DNA from: Polydactylus sextarius
Lineage: Eukaryota > Chordata > Actinopteri > Polynemidae
Direction of reading: 5' to 3'
NCBI GenBank assembly: GCA_016801845.1
Contig: CM028922.1
Coordinates: 2,881,001 to 2,945,000 of the forward strand
DNA length: 64,000 nucleotides
The notes below the pieces were generated by a model. The model was given only the letters and a program-made list of their open reading frames with translations. It ran no database searches and was not told where the DNA came from. Positions 1-11,687 of this stretch are shown piece by piece. Positions within the stretch are counted from its first letter, which is position 1. Each line of letters begins with the position of its first letter. The translations under genes were made by a program, and so were the position numbers.

Positions 1-257
1 CATCAGGACCACGGATCCATTAGTCAGGATCCTTGCGTGCTCGTGCCCGTGTCCGCGTAACACCCCTTCACGCAGTAGCCAATCAAAACAACCATCACGG
101 TCCGGGAGCTGTGCGTAATTGCGTAACACCCCGGCTGCGCTTACGTGACGTCGTCAACACTGCAGTCTCTCACTAGCAGCTGCAGTAGCAGAAACTCAGC
201 ACGCCCATCACAACCTCTGTACTTCCAAGCAGCCAACTCTTTGAAGAAAACAACAAG
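1..257 (+). promoter_or_regulatory. trim32: trim32 promoter and probable non-coding exon 1
   Basis: The first 160 bases are clearly richer in CpG than the rest of the window. They contain a consensus CCAAT box (AGCCAATCA, 77-85), a CRE/ATF-like TGACGTCG at 146-153, and a 12-base element GCGTAACACCCC present twice (55-66 and 121-132). No TATA box is evident, which fits a CpG-type housekeeping promoter. A good splice donor, ACAAG|GTAAAG, falls at 257/258, and the matching acceptor is at 1206, just before the coding exon. The transcription start is not visible; a start between about 155 and 220 is an inference. Assignment to trim32 rests on position and strand. Confidence 0.6.
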
Positions 258-1206
258 GTAAAGCTCTGAAACACAAACCGCATTAAACGGACATTAAAAA
301 GAGCACGAGGAACCGCATATCTTATATTTGACTGCACGTTGACCAGAATCAGCCCTGTCATGTTGTTAAATAACATTGTCGCGTTGTGTCTAAAGGGCAG
401 CGTGAACGTGTCCTGTCTTGTGCAGAGGCCTCTGAATTACTTATCTAAAACTGGGCGATTGTCAGTATATTTCGTTGTTTAACATGAACTGAAAGGTCAT
501 TTTAATGTTTCAGTAACAGTCGAGCGCGACAGTAGCGGCCAGACATCAGCTAGTTAGCTTGAATATCGCATTGCTTGTCATTAGCATTGCGTTGGACCTT
601 GTGTACTCGTTAGCCAGGTGATACAGTAAATAACAACTTGTTAATTAACTCGTCGTTTAGGTTGTCATCCTCGTCACTGCTTGTGTGTGGAAACGTACTT
701 CTTTCTGGCGAGATGATGCCGTCAATTTTAATTAATGTTATCAAACAAATATTAATGGACGTTACATTGTTATTGTTAGTATCCCACTTGTGAACAGGGT
801 CAACAAAATAAGTCATTTTATCCTCATTTTTATGTCAACCCACTGCGACAACTTGCTCATTTCAAACAGAGTGGAGTTAGCTTGCAGTGTGAGTTAAGCT
901 GATTGCATATTTATCATTTTTTTTAACAAATAAAGATGCAAAATATCCACTCAATGACAGATTTGTGGCGTCTATAAACCCTGCTGTTTACTGTAACTTT
1001 AGTAATATTTAATAATATATGTGAAACAGTGTAGCATCAAGTGTAATATTTATTTATGAGGCCTAACAAATTACTTTATACTCACAAAAGTTAGTAACCT
1101 TATGATATATTTTAAGTAGAATTGAGCATTATGAAAAAATAGAATGTAGAATTATGAAATATAATTACATTGCTGTTCTTTTTGTTTGTTTGTTTTTCTC
1201 TCCCAG
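258..1206 (+). other. trim32: trim32 5'UTR intron
   Basis: This intron is inferred from the donor GTAAAG at 258 and a strong acceptor at 1206, where a T-rich tract from about 1173 ends in TCTCCCAG. It is AT-rich and has no coding potential that I can support on either strand; short open frames on the minus strand at 173-376 and 610-816 look random. A single 5' intron ahead of an intronless coding region is the usual trim32 layout. Confidence 0.6.
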
Positions 1207-1228
1207 AGGAAGTGAGGAAGGAACTATA

Positions 1229-3280
1229 ATGGCGTCACCAACTTCCTCGCTGGACCCTGATCTAATGAGGGAGGTTCTTGAATGCCCCATCTGCCTGGAG
1301 ACCTACAATCCAGATCAGCTGAGACCCAAACTCCTGCAGTGTGGTCACACAGTGTGCCGGCAGTGTCTAGAGAAGCTGTTGGCTACTACCATCAATGGCG
1401 TGCGCTGCCCCTTCTGTAGCAAGGTCTCTCGTATGAGCAGCATCTTCCAGCTGGCTGATAATCTCACTGTCCTCAAGATCCTAGATTGTACTATATCCTG
1501 CAGTGCTGCTGCTGCCGCCCTCATGTGCAAGTCCTGCTGCAACCGTCTACCACGACAATACTGCCATGATTGTGCCACAGTCCTGTGTGAGCTCTGTAAA
1601 GGTGAGGGCCACCTGCATCAAGGCCATACAGTCCAGCCGATTAGGGTGGCTGCTGAACAACGTCGTAAAGAACTGGGTGGCAAGCTAGCTGCTCTGCGTG
1701 ATGTTATGGGTGAAATTCAGAAGAAAAAGATGGCCATTGAAAACATTTCCAAATCTTTGAGACTTAAGTACCGAGCAGTGCAGCAGGAGTATGCTACACG
1801 TGAGCAACGGCTTCAAGAGGAACTCAGCAGATCACGAAGGACATTCACAACTTCCATGGCAGAAGTGGAAAAGCTCAATGGGCAGGTCCTGGAGGAGCAG
1901 ACATATCACCTTAACATCGCAGAGGTAAAAGTGGTGTCACGCTGTGATTATCTGACGATGCAGGTGAGGCAGAGTGATATCGCCTTGCTGAAAGATGATG
2001 GTGGTGGCAGCGATGACGATGAGCTGGATCTAAGGAGCAGCCTGCCCACCACGTTTCAGCTGCAAGAACCAGAGCTGGTCCAACCAGAGCACTCGAAGCC
2101 TTTAGAGGTGGGCCAGTTGACCACAAACACGTACACTGTCAATACAGATGATGAAGAGAGTGGGTTAGAGATAGCTCTTGAAGGTGATGTAGAAGGTGGG
2201 GCAGCAGGGGCCTCTGGTGGTGCAATGGGAGCTCAAGTGGATCTGTACCGAGATATTGACATGGTTGCAGCTGTAGATGAGGCAGTCTGCGGCTCACCAG
2301 GTAGCTTTAAGTCAAAGTCCCTGGATGCAGGTGAGGGATCACCTGGAGGAGCAGGAGCCAGTGCAGGCCCGCCAGTCTGCCAGTTTGTGAAGAAGATGGG
2401 CTGTAAAGGAACTCTGCCTGGTATGTTCAATTTACCCGTCAGCATCTGTGTAACACCTCAAGGTGAGGTACTGGTGGCCGACCGTGGCAACTATCGTGTC
2501 CAAATATTTAATCGCAAAGGTTTCCAGCGTGAAATTCGCAGAAATGCCAGTAGCATCGACAACTTTGTCTTGAGCTTCCTTGGGGCTGATTTGCCTAATC
2601 TCATCCCCTTATCCATTGCTGTCACTCCTCAAGGTCTGATTGGGGTCACTGACAACTACGATAACTCAGTTAAAGTCTATACCATGGATGGACACTGTGT
2701 GGCCTGCCACAAGAACCAACTAATTAAACCATGGGGAATTACTGCCATGCCATCAGGCCAGTTTGTGGTATCAGATGTGGAAGGTGGCAAACTGTGGTGT
2801 ATTGCAGTGGATCGCAATGTGGGTGTGGTCAGCTACAACCGATTGTGCTCTGCTGTGCGACCAAAGTTTGTGACATGTGATGCATCTGGAACTGTCTACT
2901 TCACCCAGGGCCTGGCTCTGAACTTTGAAAAACGCCACAACGAGCCCCACCTGGAGGGCGGCTTCTCCATTGGTTCAGTGAGTACCGATGGTCAACTGGG
3001 CAAGCAGCTCAGCCATTTCTTCTCAGAGACAGAGGACTTCCGTTGTATCACTGGCATGTGCGTGGATGCCAATGGAGATTTGCTAGTAACAGACAGTGGC
3101 AGGAAAGAAATTCTACAGTTTCCCAAAGAGGGTGGATTCAAAATTCTCATCCAGGAAGGGCTGACCTGCCCTGTGGGAGTGGCCACCACCCAGAAAGGAC
3201 AGCTGCTAGTGCTGGATTGTTGGGACCACTGTGTCAAAGTCTACTCATACATTCAGCGGAGGCATTCCTCCACTTCTTAG
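1229..3280 (+). CDS. trim32: TRIM32 E3 ubiquitin ligase (TRIM-NHL)
   Basis: Complete single-exon coding sequence of 683 aa, against about 653 for mammalian TRIM32. The C3HC4 RING is at residues 19-63 (Cys19, Cys22, Cys38, His40, Cys43, Cys46, Cys60, Cys63). A B-box follows at about 100-133 (CKSC...CHDC...CELC...H/H), then a charged coiled coil at about 137-230. A low-complexity acidic and Gly/Ala-rich linker precedes an NHL beta-propeller from about 390 to the end. The start at 1229 is preferred because it has A at -3 and G at +4 and gives the family N-terminus just before the RING; an in-frame ATG at 1154 lies inside the inferred intron. Known role of the family: RING-dependent ubiquitination, with the NHL domain binding substrates; human NHL mutations cause limb-girdle muscular dystrophy. 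Asp516, in SDVEGGK, appears to correspond to the human disease residue Asp487 and is intact. The gene is nested antisense in an astn2 intron. Confidence 0.97.
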   Translation: MASPTSSLDPDLMREVLECPICLETYNPDQLRPKLLQCGHTVCRQCLEKLLATTINGVRCPFCSKVSRMSSIFQLADNLTVLKILDCTISCSAAAAALMCKSCCNRLPRQYCHDCATVLCELCKGEGHLHQGHTVQPIRVAAEQRRKELGGKLAALRDVMGEIQKKKMAIENISKSLRLKYRAVQQEYATREQRLQEELSRSRRTFTTSMAEVEKLNGQVLEEQTYHLNIAEVKVVSRCDYLTMQVRQSDIALLKDDGGGSDDDELDLRSSLPTTFQLQEPELVQPEHSKPLEVGQLTTNTYTVNTDDEESGLEIALEGDVEGGAAGASGGAMGAQVDLYRDIDMVAAVDEAVCGSPGSFKSKSLDAGEGSPGGAGASAGPPVCQFVKKMGCKGTLPGMFNLPVSICVTPQGEVLVADRGNYRVQIFNRKGFQREIRRNASSIDNFVLSFLGADLPNLIPLSIAVTPQGLIGVTDNYDNSVKVYTMDGHCVACHKNQLIKPWGITAMPSGQFVVSDVEGGKLWCIAVDRNVGVVSYNRLCSAVRPKFVTCDASGTVYFTQGLALNFEKRHNEPHLEGGFSIGSVSTDGQLGKQLSHFFSETEDFRCITGMCVDANGDLLVTDSGRKEILQFPKEGGFKILIQEGLTCPVGVATTQKGQLLVLDCWDHCVKVYSYIQRRHSSTS

Positions 3281-3846
3281 AGGAACAATCCAGTCAATCT
3301 GCACATGAACACGGTTGGTTTAGTAGGTATGTGTTAGTAGGTGTGTGGGGTGGTTTGTATAAGATAGAAACACACTATTATCTGTCACTTTAGTTTGGCT
3401 ACTGTCCAAACAATTCTCACTGGAGCTTTCATTGGGTTATTAAATGAATGTTCAAAACAGTTTGGTTGAATTTAAATCCTACAGGATTTTAATTTAATAC
3501 CTCAAATTGAAAATCAGCTACTGGAGCTGCCTCTTACCTGGTTATTTTAAAGGATCACATCACTAAATCAGTCTTTGAAGCATTTTTATGCTGAAGAATT
3601 CTGGCACAAGTTGTCACATTACAATAAGTGAAAGAAGCCATTGATGTCAAAGCTAATGCAGGCACAAAGTACAGATAATTTTCTCTCTTTTTGCTATTGG
3701 CTGCTATATCCACCATTCAGCCTGACTCTGTGATGCATGGCCTTCACTGATTTGGCTTAGCTTTGCAACAGAAAAACGGGGAGGAAGAGGAGATGAAAAT
3801 GAACATGTATTTACATATGAAATAAAGCATACCAAGGCTGTTGGCC
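3281..3846 (+). other. trim32: trim32 3'UTR
   Basis: Follows the TAG stop at 3278-3280. It is AT-rich with no supported coding. The end is placed about 20 bases after the AATAAA at 3821-3826, which is followed by a GT-rich stretch (about 3836-3850). The cleavage position is an inference, and a longer 3'UTR using a later AATAAA (about 4273) cannot be excluded. Confidence 0.55.
3821..3826 (+). terminator. trim32: Poly(A) signal, trim32
   Basis: This is the first canonical AATAAA after the trim32 stop codon, about 540 bases downstream, with a downstream GT-rich element. It is on the correct strand. Use of this particular signal is inferred. Confidence 0.55.
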
Positions 3847-6800
3847 TGTGAAGCACTTTATTATTGACATGTCACTGTTTCCTAATGTTTGGTTTAAGTA
3901 GCACAGACTAATGATGTTGCTGAATGCAGCTGGCAGCTTTAAAGTTTACTGTACAGCTGGCTAACGGCAAAACAGTAACCAAGTATCAGCATTCATCAAA
4001 TTGCATTCGGTAACATTCAGGGAACATAAATGTAGTGAACCAGTTGTTACCTACTGAAAAGAGAGTTGAACTATAAAATCATAACATTTCCTGAGGGGGT
4101 TGTTTAACTTGTTTTTGCTGACAGGGTCTTTGTCAGCCCATTACTGGAGAAAAAGACATGGTCATCTGGTAAATAATTTTCTTTTTTGTTCAGAATTAAT
4201 GGCTGCTGAGTTAATGCACTCAGAATTACAGCACGTGTGTTCATTTGCCACAACCGGAGTAACCAGTTGATAATAAATAGAACAATGTATTAACTTCAGT
4301 GACATTTTCAGAGCAAAGGTTACTAAAATCTTTTGTCTGATCTTCAAAGCCTGATTTTTTTGTCTCCCATGTCATCTTATTTAACCTGCTGGTAGTGAGA
4401 CTTCCCAGCCACAGCTTCACTTACTAGGTCACTAAGAGGCAAGTAAGATAAAATTCTTGTCATCTTGTCAATCCAGAACCTATTCTTGCTGTTCACCCCA
4501 GTCATACGTCTCATCTCAGTTCCAGGCCTCTGCTCCCCTTTCTGCTTGCTATTTATTAACCTGCAACATTGTTACTGTAGTGTTGAGCAGTTTTACTGTA
4601 GTTTCTCCTCCTAATCCTCATCCACTCTTACTCAAATATAGTATCCTCCACCATATAAACTGACTGGTGCCTAGATGGTTTGTTCTAACTGTCAGACAGA
4701 TCTGTGTCCATTAATAAAAGAGTAGTGTCCATTAATAACAGATAAGCAAAGTTCTATTGCCTCAGATGAACTTTGTACAAACGTGCAAAGCCCCTAAGTA
4801 TGAGAGACGGAGTCTGTTGGCTCTGTTCTGATGATTCCTTCTGGGCTTTCTGTCACCCACATTATACACTTATCTTCACATTACTTTTGTTTCTATACCA
4901 ATATAACCAGCACTAAATAACTCAAGCACCCAGACCGCATTAAGTGGGTACAACACACAAAACATCTCCAACTTGAATAATGTTTACAAACTTATGTTCG
5001 AACCTGTTTTCCACACCATTGTTTCCTGGTTGCACACAGCGAGTGGCCGGTGTGAGTGTTCAGAATAATATGTTAGTATGATAATGAGTGAAAAGTTCTG
5101 AACCACGAACCAGATGTGGTTTTGTTACATTGAACATGTTGGTTCCATGTTGCTGTGTCTCCGTTAGGTTTCTATTCAACATTTAACAACTGCAGCCAGA
5201 GTTCTCATGTGTTGGTAGATACGGCACAAGACGACAGCCATATACAGTGTTTGACTAGTTAGTGCTAGTGTAAATTAAAACTGGTGTCTGTCAGCATGTA
5301 GTTTATGTATTATTTTATCATGTAAATTAACTGAATTTTTGAAACCATAAGAAGCATGAGAAAGATGATTCTTTCAGGTAAAATAACAATTAAAGACACC
5401 TTTAATGAAAACAAAATAGTGGCCTAAATATGGGGAATCAAGTTAATCATTGAAACCCGCCTAATAATATTGTATTGTCACATATTCTATGTCCATAAAG
5501 TCATAAATAGTAAATTTGTCTGCCTTGAGGCAACGCGTATCTAGTCCAAGTTTGCTCATAAGAGCATATTGCATATTGACCCAGTTTCAGCCTTAAAAAT
5601 AAATAATTTCACAAAGCTGACCTTAACTCTGCACCTGGAGCCCTGGTAAACAGTAATATACAAATAAATGTATTTAAATATCAAACACTATCATGAAAAA
5701 TACATGATTGTTTTTATGTTTATAAAAAGTAAGTAAATAATAGGAGTAGGAGTACAAAATAGAAGTGAGTTTTAAGTATCAGGTGAAGTCTGTCACATCC
5801 TCACATTTTTTTTTAGTTTGACAAGACGTACTTGTTTTATTGTCAGACCATGTTATATCTCAACACTAATAGATTATAATTCAAGGTAGTCTCAGCTGCA
5901 TGTCAACCTCGCCATCAAGATAGTTTTCCCAGTGCTTACATTTATTCATGTGGTTCATAGAAGTAGTCATTACTAGAGAATATTCAGACTTAACAGTGAC
6001 AGAAAAATGCATTAAAACGTTAGAAAAATCAAGTGTCCTTGTGTCAGTGTGCTCAGCTGTTTCTCATCATTTTCACAAGTTTTGTTAAATGTCACTGGAA
6101 AGATGTTATTTCCTCGCATACTTCTTCAGAGTTTGTTAAGTTATGATAATGCCCCTGAACCAAACTCCCGTGTCCTTCAGGAGTTGTGTCCTTTGGAGGC
6201 TGTGAATTTTACAATGTGTTGAACACATTACCAACATCTCTGTGTAGTCAAATTCATGTTTGTATTGTTGAATATCAGAGTGCAATAAACATTTATGAAA
6301 CAACTAAAATGTTGACATTTCTTTCAGTCATTCTTCTGTGTATCATAATTACATATAATCATATTTTAAAGATAAAGGAGATGGGGATTATTAGCAAAAT
6401 GTACTAAGATTATCAATGTTGTTCTCAAGTGGATTGTGAGTTTATAAAATTTTAAATCTCTAACATAAAAAGTAACTACAACTGTCAGATGAATCTAGTG
6501 GTTACATAAAAAATACAGTATTTTCTCTTTGAAATGTAAAAGAGTAGAGATGCTTTTCACCACAGCTTGCAGTCTACTACTGATAAGAGCAGCGTGTTTT
6601 CAGTCAGATTGCAAGTAGCTTACTTTATTTAGTACAAATTCCCAGTCCTTTCATACCAGAGTAAACACGATGTGTCATCGATTCGTAAGAGTCAGGGATC
6701 TGTGTGTTTTCATTTGAGTCATGCATTTGATCAGGTGATTTTAGTTTCCATGTTTCCACTTATAAAAACCAGCCAGTGTAATGTTTGTCTGAAATGATAC

Positions 6801-7391
6801 GTTATTCCTCTGTGTCAAATGGATCTTGTTCCTGCGTTTATGACAGATGTGTTATATTATTCCTTTACACAGCTGTGTGTATTCAGTCCCAATCCCTCTT
6901 TTCTTTTCTTGTGTTTCCTACAAGGTGATCCAGTGTGTACTTATTTTGAAATCCATATGCCAATCATCCGAACTGGATGGCTAAACTGAAAATCAGCATC
7001 TTTTTGGATCATGGACAAACAGGATTAAAAACAGCATTTAAATAGGACATTGCTGCAAGATGCTGTCAGGATTCTGTTGGATTCAGTCACTGATGTTTAA
7101 TTCAATTCATTCAGTTTGTGCATCCTTTTAACCAATAAGTGAATTAGGGGATGTTGAAGTTTTTAAACATAACCTAGTTTAAAAAGTATAACTACTGCCT
7201 TCCTGTTAAATTGTAGCAAATTACTTCTGGTCACTGTGTGTTTGTGATAGGATAAATGCTTTGACGTTGAAAAGGTTTGAGTGACCTGCTTCTCCCTAAA
7301 ATCAGCGTGTTGTGGACAACTACGTTTCTCCCTCTAGAATTCAGCATCTGTACTTTTTTTTTTTTCTCTTCCTGTCTGACAGAACGCTCAC
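3847..7391 (-). other. astn2: astn2 intron sequence between trim32 and the MACPF exon
   Basis: This is the part of the trim32-containing astn2 intron lying between the two genes. It is AT-rich. The only local structure noted is a 14-base direct repeat, GTGTCCATTAATAA, at 4704-4717 and 4725-4738 (21-base period). No minus-strand exon resembling the segment after the MACPF core was found. Confidence 0.75.
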
Positions 7392-7571
7392 CTTTCTGGT
7401 ACTGCAGCCAGAGCTGCTGCTGGGCCTTCTTGCTGGGGAAGTAGATGCTGCAGCTGAGCTCAGAGCCGTACAGAGCCTCAGACACATAGTGGCTGCCGTA
7501 CTGCTGGAGAAAAGCCAGCAACTCCTCGCGAGTGCTGTCTGCTGACAGCGTCTTAAGCACTTTGGAAAAGC
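7392..7571 (-). CDS. astn2: astn2 exon, MACPF core
   Basis: 180-nt exon, phase 1 to phase 1. The acceptor ends TTGATAG at 7572 and the donor is AAAG|GTGAGC at 7392/7391. It encodes GFSKVLK through LWLQYQK and carries the MACPF signature YGSHYVSEALYGSE, a version of the Y-G-T-H-F/Y...G-G motif of perforin-like folds; the second Gly of the usual pair is Ser, as I recall for astrotactins generally. This is the last astn2 exon in the window. The following exon must start in phase 1 and lies beyond position 1, so the downstream intron exceeds 7.3 kb and contains trim32. Confidence 0.96.
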
Positions 7572-7805
7572 CTATCAAGAAGGAGATGGAAAGTGAGTGA
7601 GTTTGTCCTCAAAAGGGTGAAAATGATGGGTTAGATTTCAAAGTCAAGATTGTGGTGTTACACACAATTAATGTCAAGATCGAGATTCACTAAGATTGAA
7701 TATACATTAACACTGTAAAGGCTGGACATTAAAACAAAACATTTCTCTTGGGCATTGATCAGTACTTCAGCACAGTGCTTTGTGATGCTAAGAAATCAGT
7801 CTGAC
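7572..7805 (-). other. astn2: astn2 intron, 234 bp
   Basis: Short phase-1 intron with donor GTCAGA (7805 downwards) and acceptor ending TAG (7572). It is the smallest astn2 intron in the window. I see no other feature in it. Confidence 0.85.
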
Positions 7806-7910
7806 CTGTGGATAAAGTAATGGAGCTGAGTTTGACTTTGTACAGATTGCTGCGTACTCTCCACTGCTGAACCATAGGGTAGCCAACGGCTTCACTGAAC
7901 TGTGCATCCC
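7806..7910 (-). CDS. astn2: astn2 exon, MACPF
   Basis: 105-nt exon, phase 1 to phase 1. The acceptor ends TTCTTAG at 7911 and the donor is CCACAG|GTCAGA. It encodes GDAQFSEAVGYPMVQQWRV and continues to SSITLSTG, part of the MACPF sheet. The junctions rebuild Gly codons on both sides. It is spaced 234 bp from the next exon. Confidence 0.95.
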
Positions 7911-9165
7911 CTAAGAAGACAGAAAGATAACATGAGGAAAACAATTAAGACAGAATATAAGAATGTCAACAAATACAGCAATTTAAAATTCTCATAAAGA
8001 GCAGCTGAAATTTAAAATAAATTAATAGACAAATAAAATCCATCATTTCATTCAAGGAGTTTATTGCAGATACATTGTTATCCATTATTGCCTTTAACAT
8101 CATTTATTATCGCAGCCCATATCCCAGATGCTCCTGGATCAATGGCAGATATATAGTGCAGCTTGAAGTCCAATTGGATTGCTGACATTAGAAGTGAGAG
8201 CAATCTTGCCTTTCTCTGCAATTCAATTACCAAACTTTCACACCAGTTTAGAGCTAAAGCCACAAGAGTGAAGAGCAACGGAAAAAAATAATAAACTGCT
8301 TATAGGAACCTTGATTCTCTGCCTCTGTAAAGCCTTTTACACCTGAGACTTTCACGCACGGTGAAAAAGGGCAATTTAGTTTCTATGTGTGTGTGTGTGA
8401 GGTGCGTGTGTGCATGTGTGTCCAATTCTGGTGAAAGCAGAGTCCCAGTAAAAAAAAAAAAAATCTCTGGGGTCAATGTGGACCAAATGCCAATTTAGCT
8501 AATGGAGGGATTAGGGAGCAAGAGGTGGAGGTGCAGGTTTCAAGCCAAATATTTAAGTGACTCTGTCACCCACAGGAAGGGGAAGAAGAGTCGAGAAAAG
8601 GATAAAAGGATGAAATAGGAGGTTAAATGTTAGAGTTTACAAGGCTCCATATATGTGTTTGTGTGTGGGCATGTGTATGCATAACACTTATATGTATATA
8701 AAATGTTTTTAGACGAACTTTAATGGATCAACCTATGTGTTTTTGAACAACTTTGCACTCTGAATTTCACAGAACAGGCAATATATCAGGGACAAGAACA
8801 CACTGACATTTTGCATTTACCAGCTTCTATATAAAACTTTGCATCTCTTCTCTCAGGTGTATACAGCAATGCTCATCTGCACAAATGATAAAACGGGCCC
8901 AGACTCCAAATCCTAATAGCTGAGACATTGCTGGAGCTCTTCACATGGATAATTTGTTCAAGATGAACCTTGGGGGCTGTTTCCCTATTGGCTTTAGTCA
9001 GTTCAGAATTTATTAAGCCATAAACCATGACTGGATTCTGAAAAGATAATAGAGCTGCCAGTGAAAAATGCAATGAATCGAATGCTGATTCTCTCGGTAA
9101 CAAAGACAGACAAGAACGGAAAAAAGTAAATATTCACAAAAAACCTACAGTACACACAAGCTCAC
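7911..9165 (-). other. astn2: astn2 intron, 1,255 bp
   Basis: Phase-1 intron with donor GTGAGC at 9165. It contains a degenerate TG-rich stretch at about 8386-8421, a poly(A) run at about 8450-8462, and two complex, non-repetitive stretches (about 8060-8280 and 8870-9085) that could be conserved non-coding sequence. No exon-like segment is supported. Confidence 0.8.
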
Positions 9166-9290
9166 CTGTGAGGAGCTGCAGGTTGGGCAGCGGCTCAGAC
9201 AAGACGCCCCGACACTGTTCCTCTACAGGCAAGGGGATGACCATGAGACCATCTGCTAACTGGGGGAAGTCCTTTATGAAGTTATTGTCC
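9166..9290 (-). CDS. astn2: astn2 exon, start of MACPF
   Basis: 125-nt exon, phase 2 to phase 1. The acceptor ends GTTCTCAG at 9291 and the donor is ACAG|GTGAGC. It encodes DNNFIKDFPQLADGLMVIP, then PVEEQCRG and ends LLTG. The FKDFP-LADGL block is highly conserved in ASTN2 and distinguishes it from ASTN1. The upstream intron is the longest in the window (17.1 kb). Confidence 0.96.
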
Positions 9291-11687
9291 CTGAGAACCA
9301 AAGAAAGACAAAACAAGGAAAACAGCTCTGAAATCACGTTGTTATTTCTGGTACATATTTTGTACAAAAATACAAGATCCAGTAAGTATTACTACTTTAT
9401 CTAAAATTTATATTCAACGGTTTAAGGATGCAGTTACACATTCTGAACTCAATAAAATCAGCACAACAACAGTTTGCAGAAAATATCGACCTTCCCTGCA
9501 TGTTTGAGTGCCACGTCCAGCTGCTGGTTTCCTGAATCAATCACAGACCAGGGTTTGGAGATTTCACTGTTTTTCGTACCTGTTTGTGTATTCTAATCTT
9601 GCTGATCTTTTTTTTTTTTTTTATCTGCAATGAGGGTAGGCTCATTTGTTGCTTATGGTTATCGATCATTTTAACATTTAACACAAGTACATGTGCATAT
9701 TGTTTAATGATTTGTCATCAAGGCAGTGCAGTCCATCTATTGGCAATATAAATGAAGAGATCCTCTCGGGCTGTGTAAATAAAAACAACAACATGGGTAC
9801 AAGGTCAGAACGTGTGTATACATGTATATGTGTGTATGTGTGTGTGTTTGTTTGTGAGATGCTTGGCAGCCCAATAAAGAAAACAGCTGTGTCCCACAGT
9901 TTGAGGGCAGAACACAGAGCTGCAGCAAAGATAAGAACAGACCACTTGGAATCTCTTTCTCTCTGCAGGAGACGATAAGAAAAAAATCGTAATAAGAAAG
10001 GAACTGTGAAATGTTGGCAGAGGAAGGACCAAGGAAGAAGACCCACATACTGTTCTATCAGAGGAAGTAACGAATAAGACCCATAAATGCACACAGATCA
10101 TATTAGCTCTGAGCATGTTTTTTTTTCAAACCTATTTTATTCCAGCTCCATTATAAAATAAATAGCACTACTTTTACAAGTTGAGAGATTGTGGATGTTG
10201 AGCTTCATTTTTCTTCTGGTTCAACCAAAGCAGCTGTGCTTCATTTCCTGTCAAAAAGATGAGTTGTCTTGCTACATTCTGAGAGCATGGCAAGTGGCAG
10301 CAACCTATTTCCCATAATCCACTTTTATGGGACCGAGTCTCAGAGCACAGACCTTGCGCCACGGAGACTCAGGGGGTGTAGCTTTACCCTTCTTGATATC
10401 AATTTTTCATCCTCTTCTTCTCTTTCTGTCTCTCTCCACTTCCTCTAACCACAAAGCCTGTTAGACGCAATCACAGCCTTAGTGTTACAATGAAGGGGTG
10501 GAAGGAAGGGCAGTGGATGAGAAGAGAGGGGGAGAGAAGAGGCGCTATAAAAAGATTACCGTGGCTCATGCTCACAGAAAACATATTGATTGTTAAATTA
10601 AATCAACCAGCTTCATGCTGAGGCTCAGAGAACCTTTGGGGGAGTGTGGACTAGGACAATATGTAGCCTTATGGATCTTTAAACCTAGATGTGGACTGTC
10701 CTTGACACTCTGTAAGAGTTCCTCTTGTTTAGCCACTTTGCTAACAACAGTCATTCACACTGCGATTTTGAGAGACATTAAATATAAGAGAGTGTGATGT
10801 GGCCAATAATTCACACCAGAGTGACTCAAAAATAAAATGAAAACTGACTCTCCGGGGGAGACTTAAAAAAAGTGTGAAAACTAGCGCCTTGGGACTTTGC
10901 AGTGCCTGATTGCATGTAAAATCGTTAGTGTGTCTTTAACCTTCTCATTCTTCTTCTACTACCCTTGAGGGAAAAATATCTCAGGCGAATGTAACTGCAT
11001 CTGTCCCTTTTAAAGAGATTAAATGAAATGCAGAGATTAGGCAGGAATTCAGAATGGCCAAAATGTCAGTCCACAAGATTTCTGTCAGCTGAAGTAAAAA
11101 AAACAAACAAAAAAAACCAATCTTCCTTTATGTAAGTGTGGGACAGAAACATCTATTCTGCTGACGGCTCATTAGAGAAAGAGACATTCATCTGTAACTC
11201 TACAACCCAAACAAACCAAAGTGGTTAACAAGATCAGCCGCTTGCTTGTCTTTCAGGAAGAATCATCTCAGTCCCACACAAATGGCTTCACAACATGGTT
11301 TAGTTGGAAATAACCAACTTATCTCACCTTACACTAACTAACATTAATGACTGCAGAGACTTTGCTTAACAAGCTTAAGCAGCAAATTTAACCAATAAGC
11401 CTTTCTCACAGCAGAGGCTTTGGATTGTTTAAAGCAGGTGTAACTATTAACATTAATAATGACTGCATTCTGCTTAAGTGCTCCAGGACCAAAGATATGC
11501 TAATGTGTGTGGTGGCCCATTTATGTTCCTTCCTTAAACTCAAATGGAAGAGAGCCATCATTATTTATCTCTATTAGTTACACCTTTGCTTTTTCCTGCA
11601 GTGGTAAGGGCTAAAAATGCAAGAATGAAAGTGTGAAGATGCAAACCCAGCTAGATTTTCTCTATACTAGATTAAACTGGATGAGTT

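Noticed and set aside
1154..1228. In-frame upstream ATG extending TRIM32 by 25 residues with a hydrophobic, signal-like start
   Set aside because: The stretch is the T-rich end of an intron, with an acceptor (TCTCCCAG) at 1206. TRIM32 is cytosolic and the family N-terminus begins at the ATG at 1229, which has better initiation context.
9678..10116. Three overlapping minus-strand open frames of 100-138 codons
   Set aside because: They are mutually overlapping frames across a TG-rich region, without domain features or matching splice phases for astn2.
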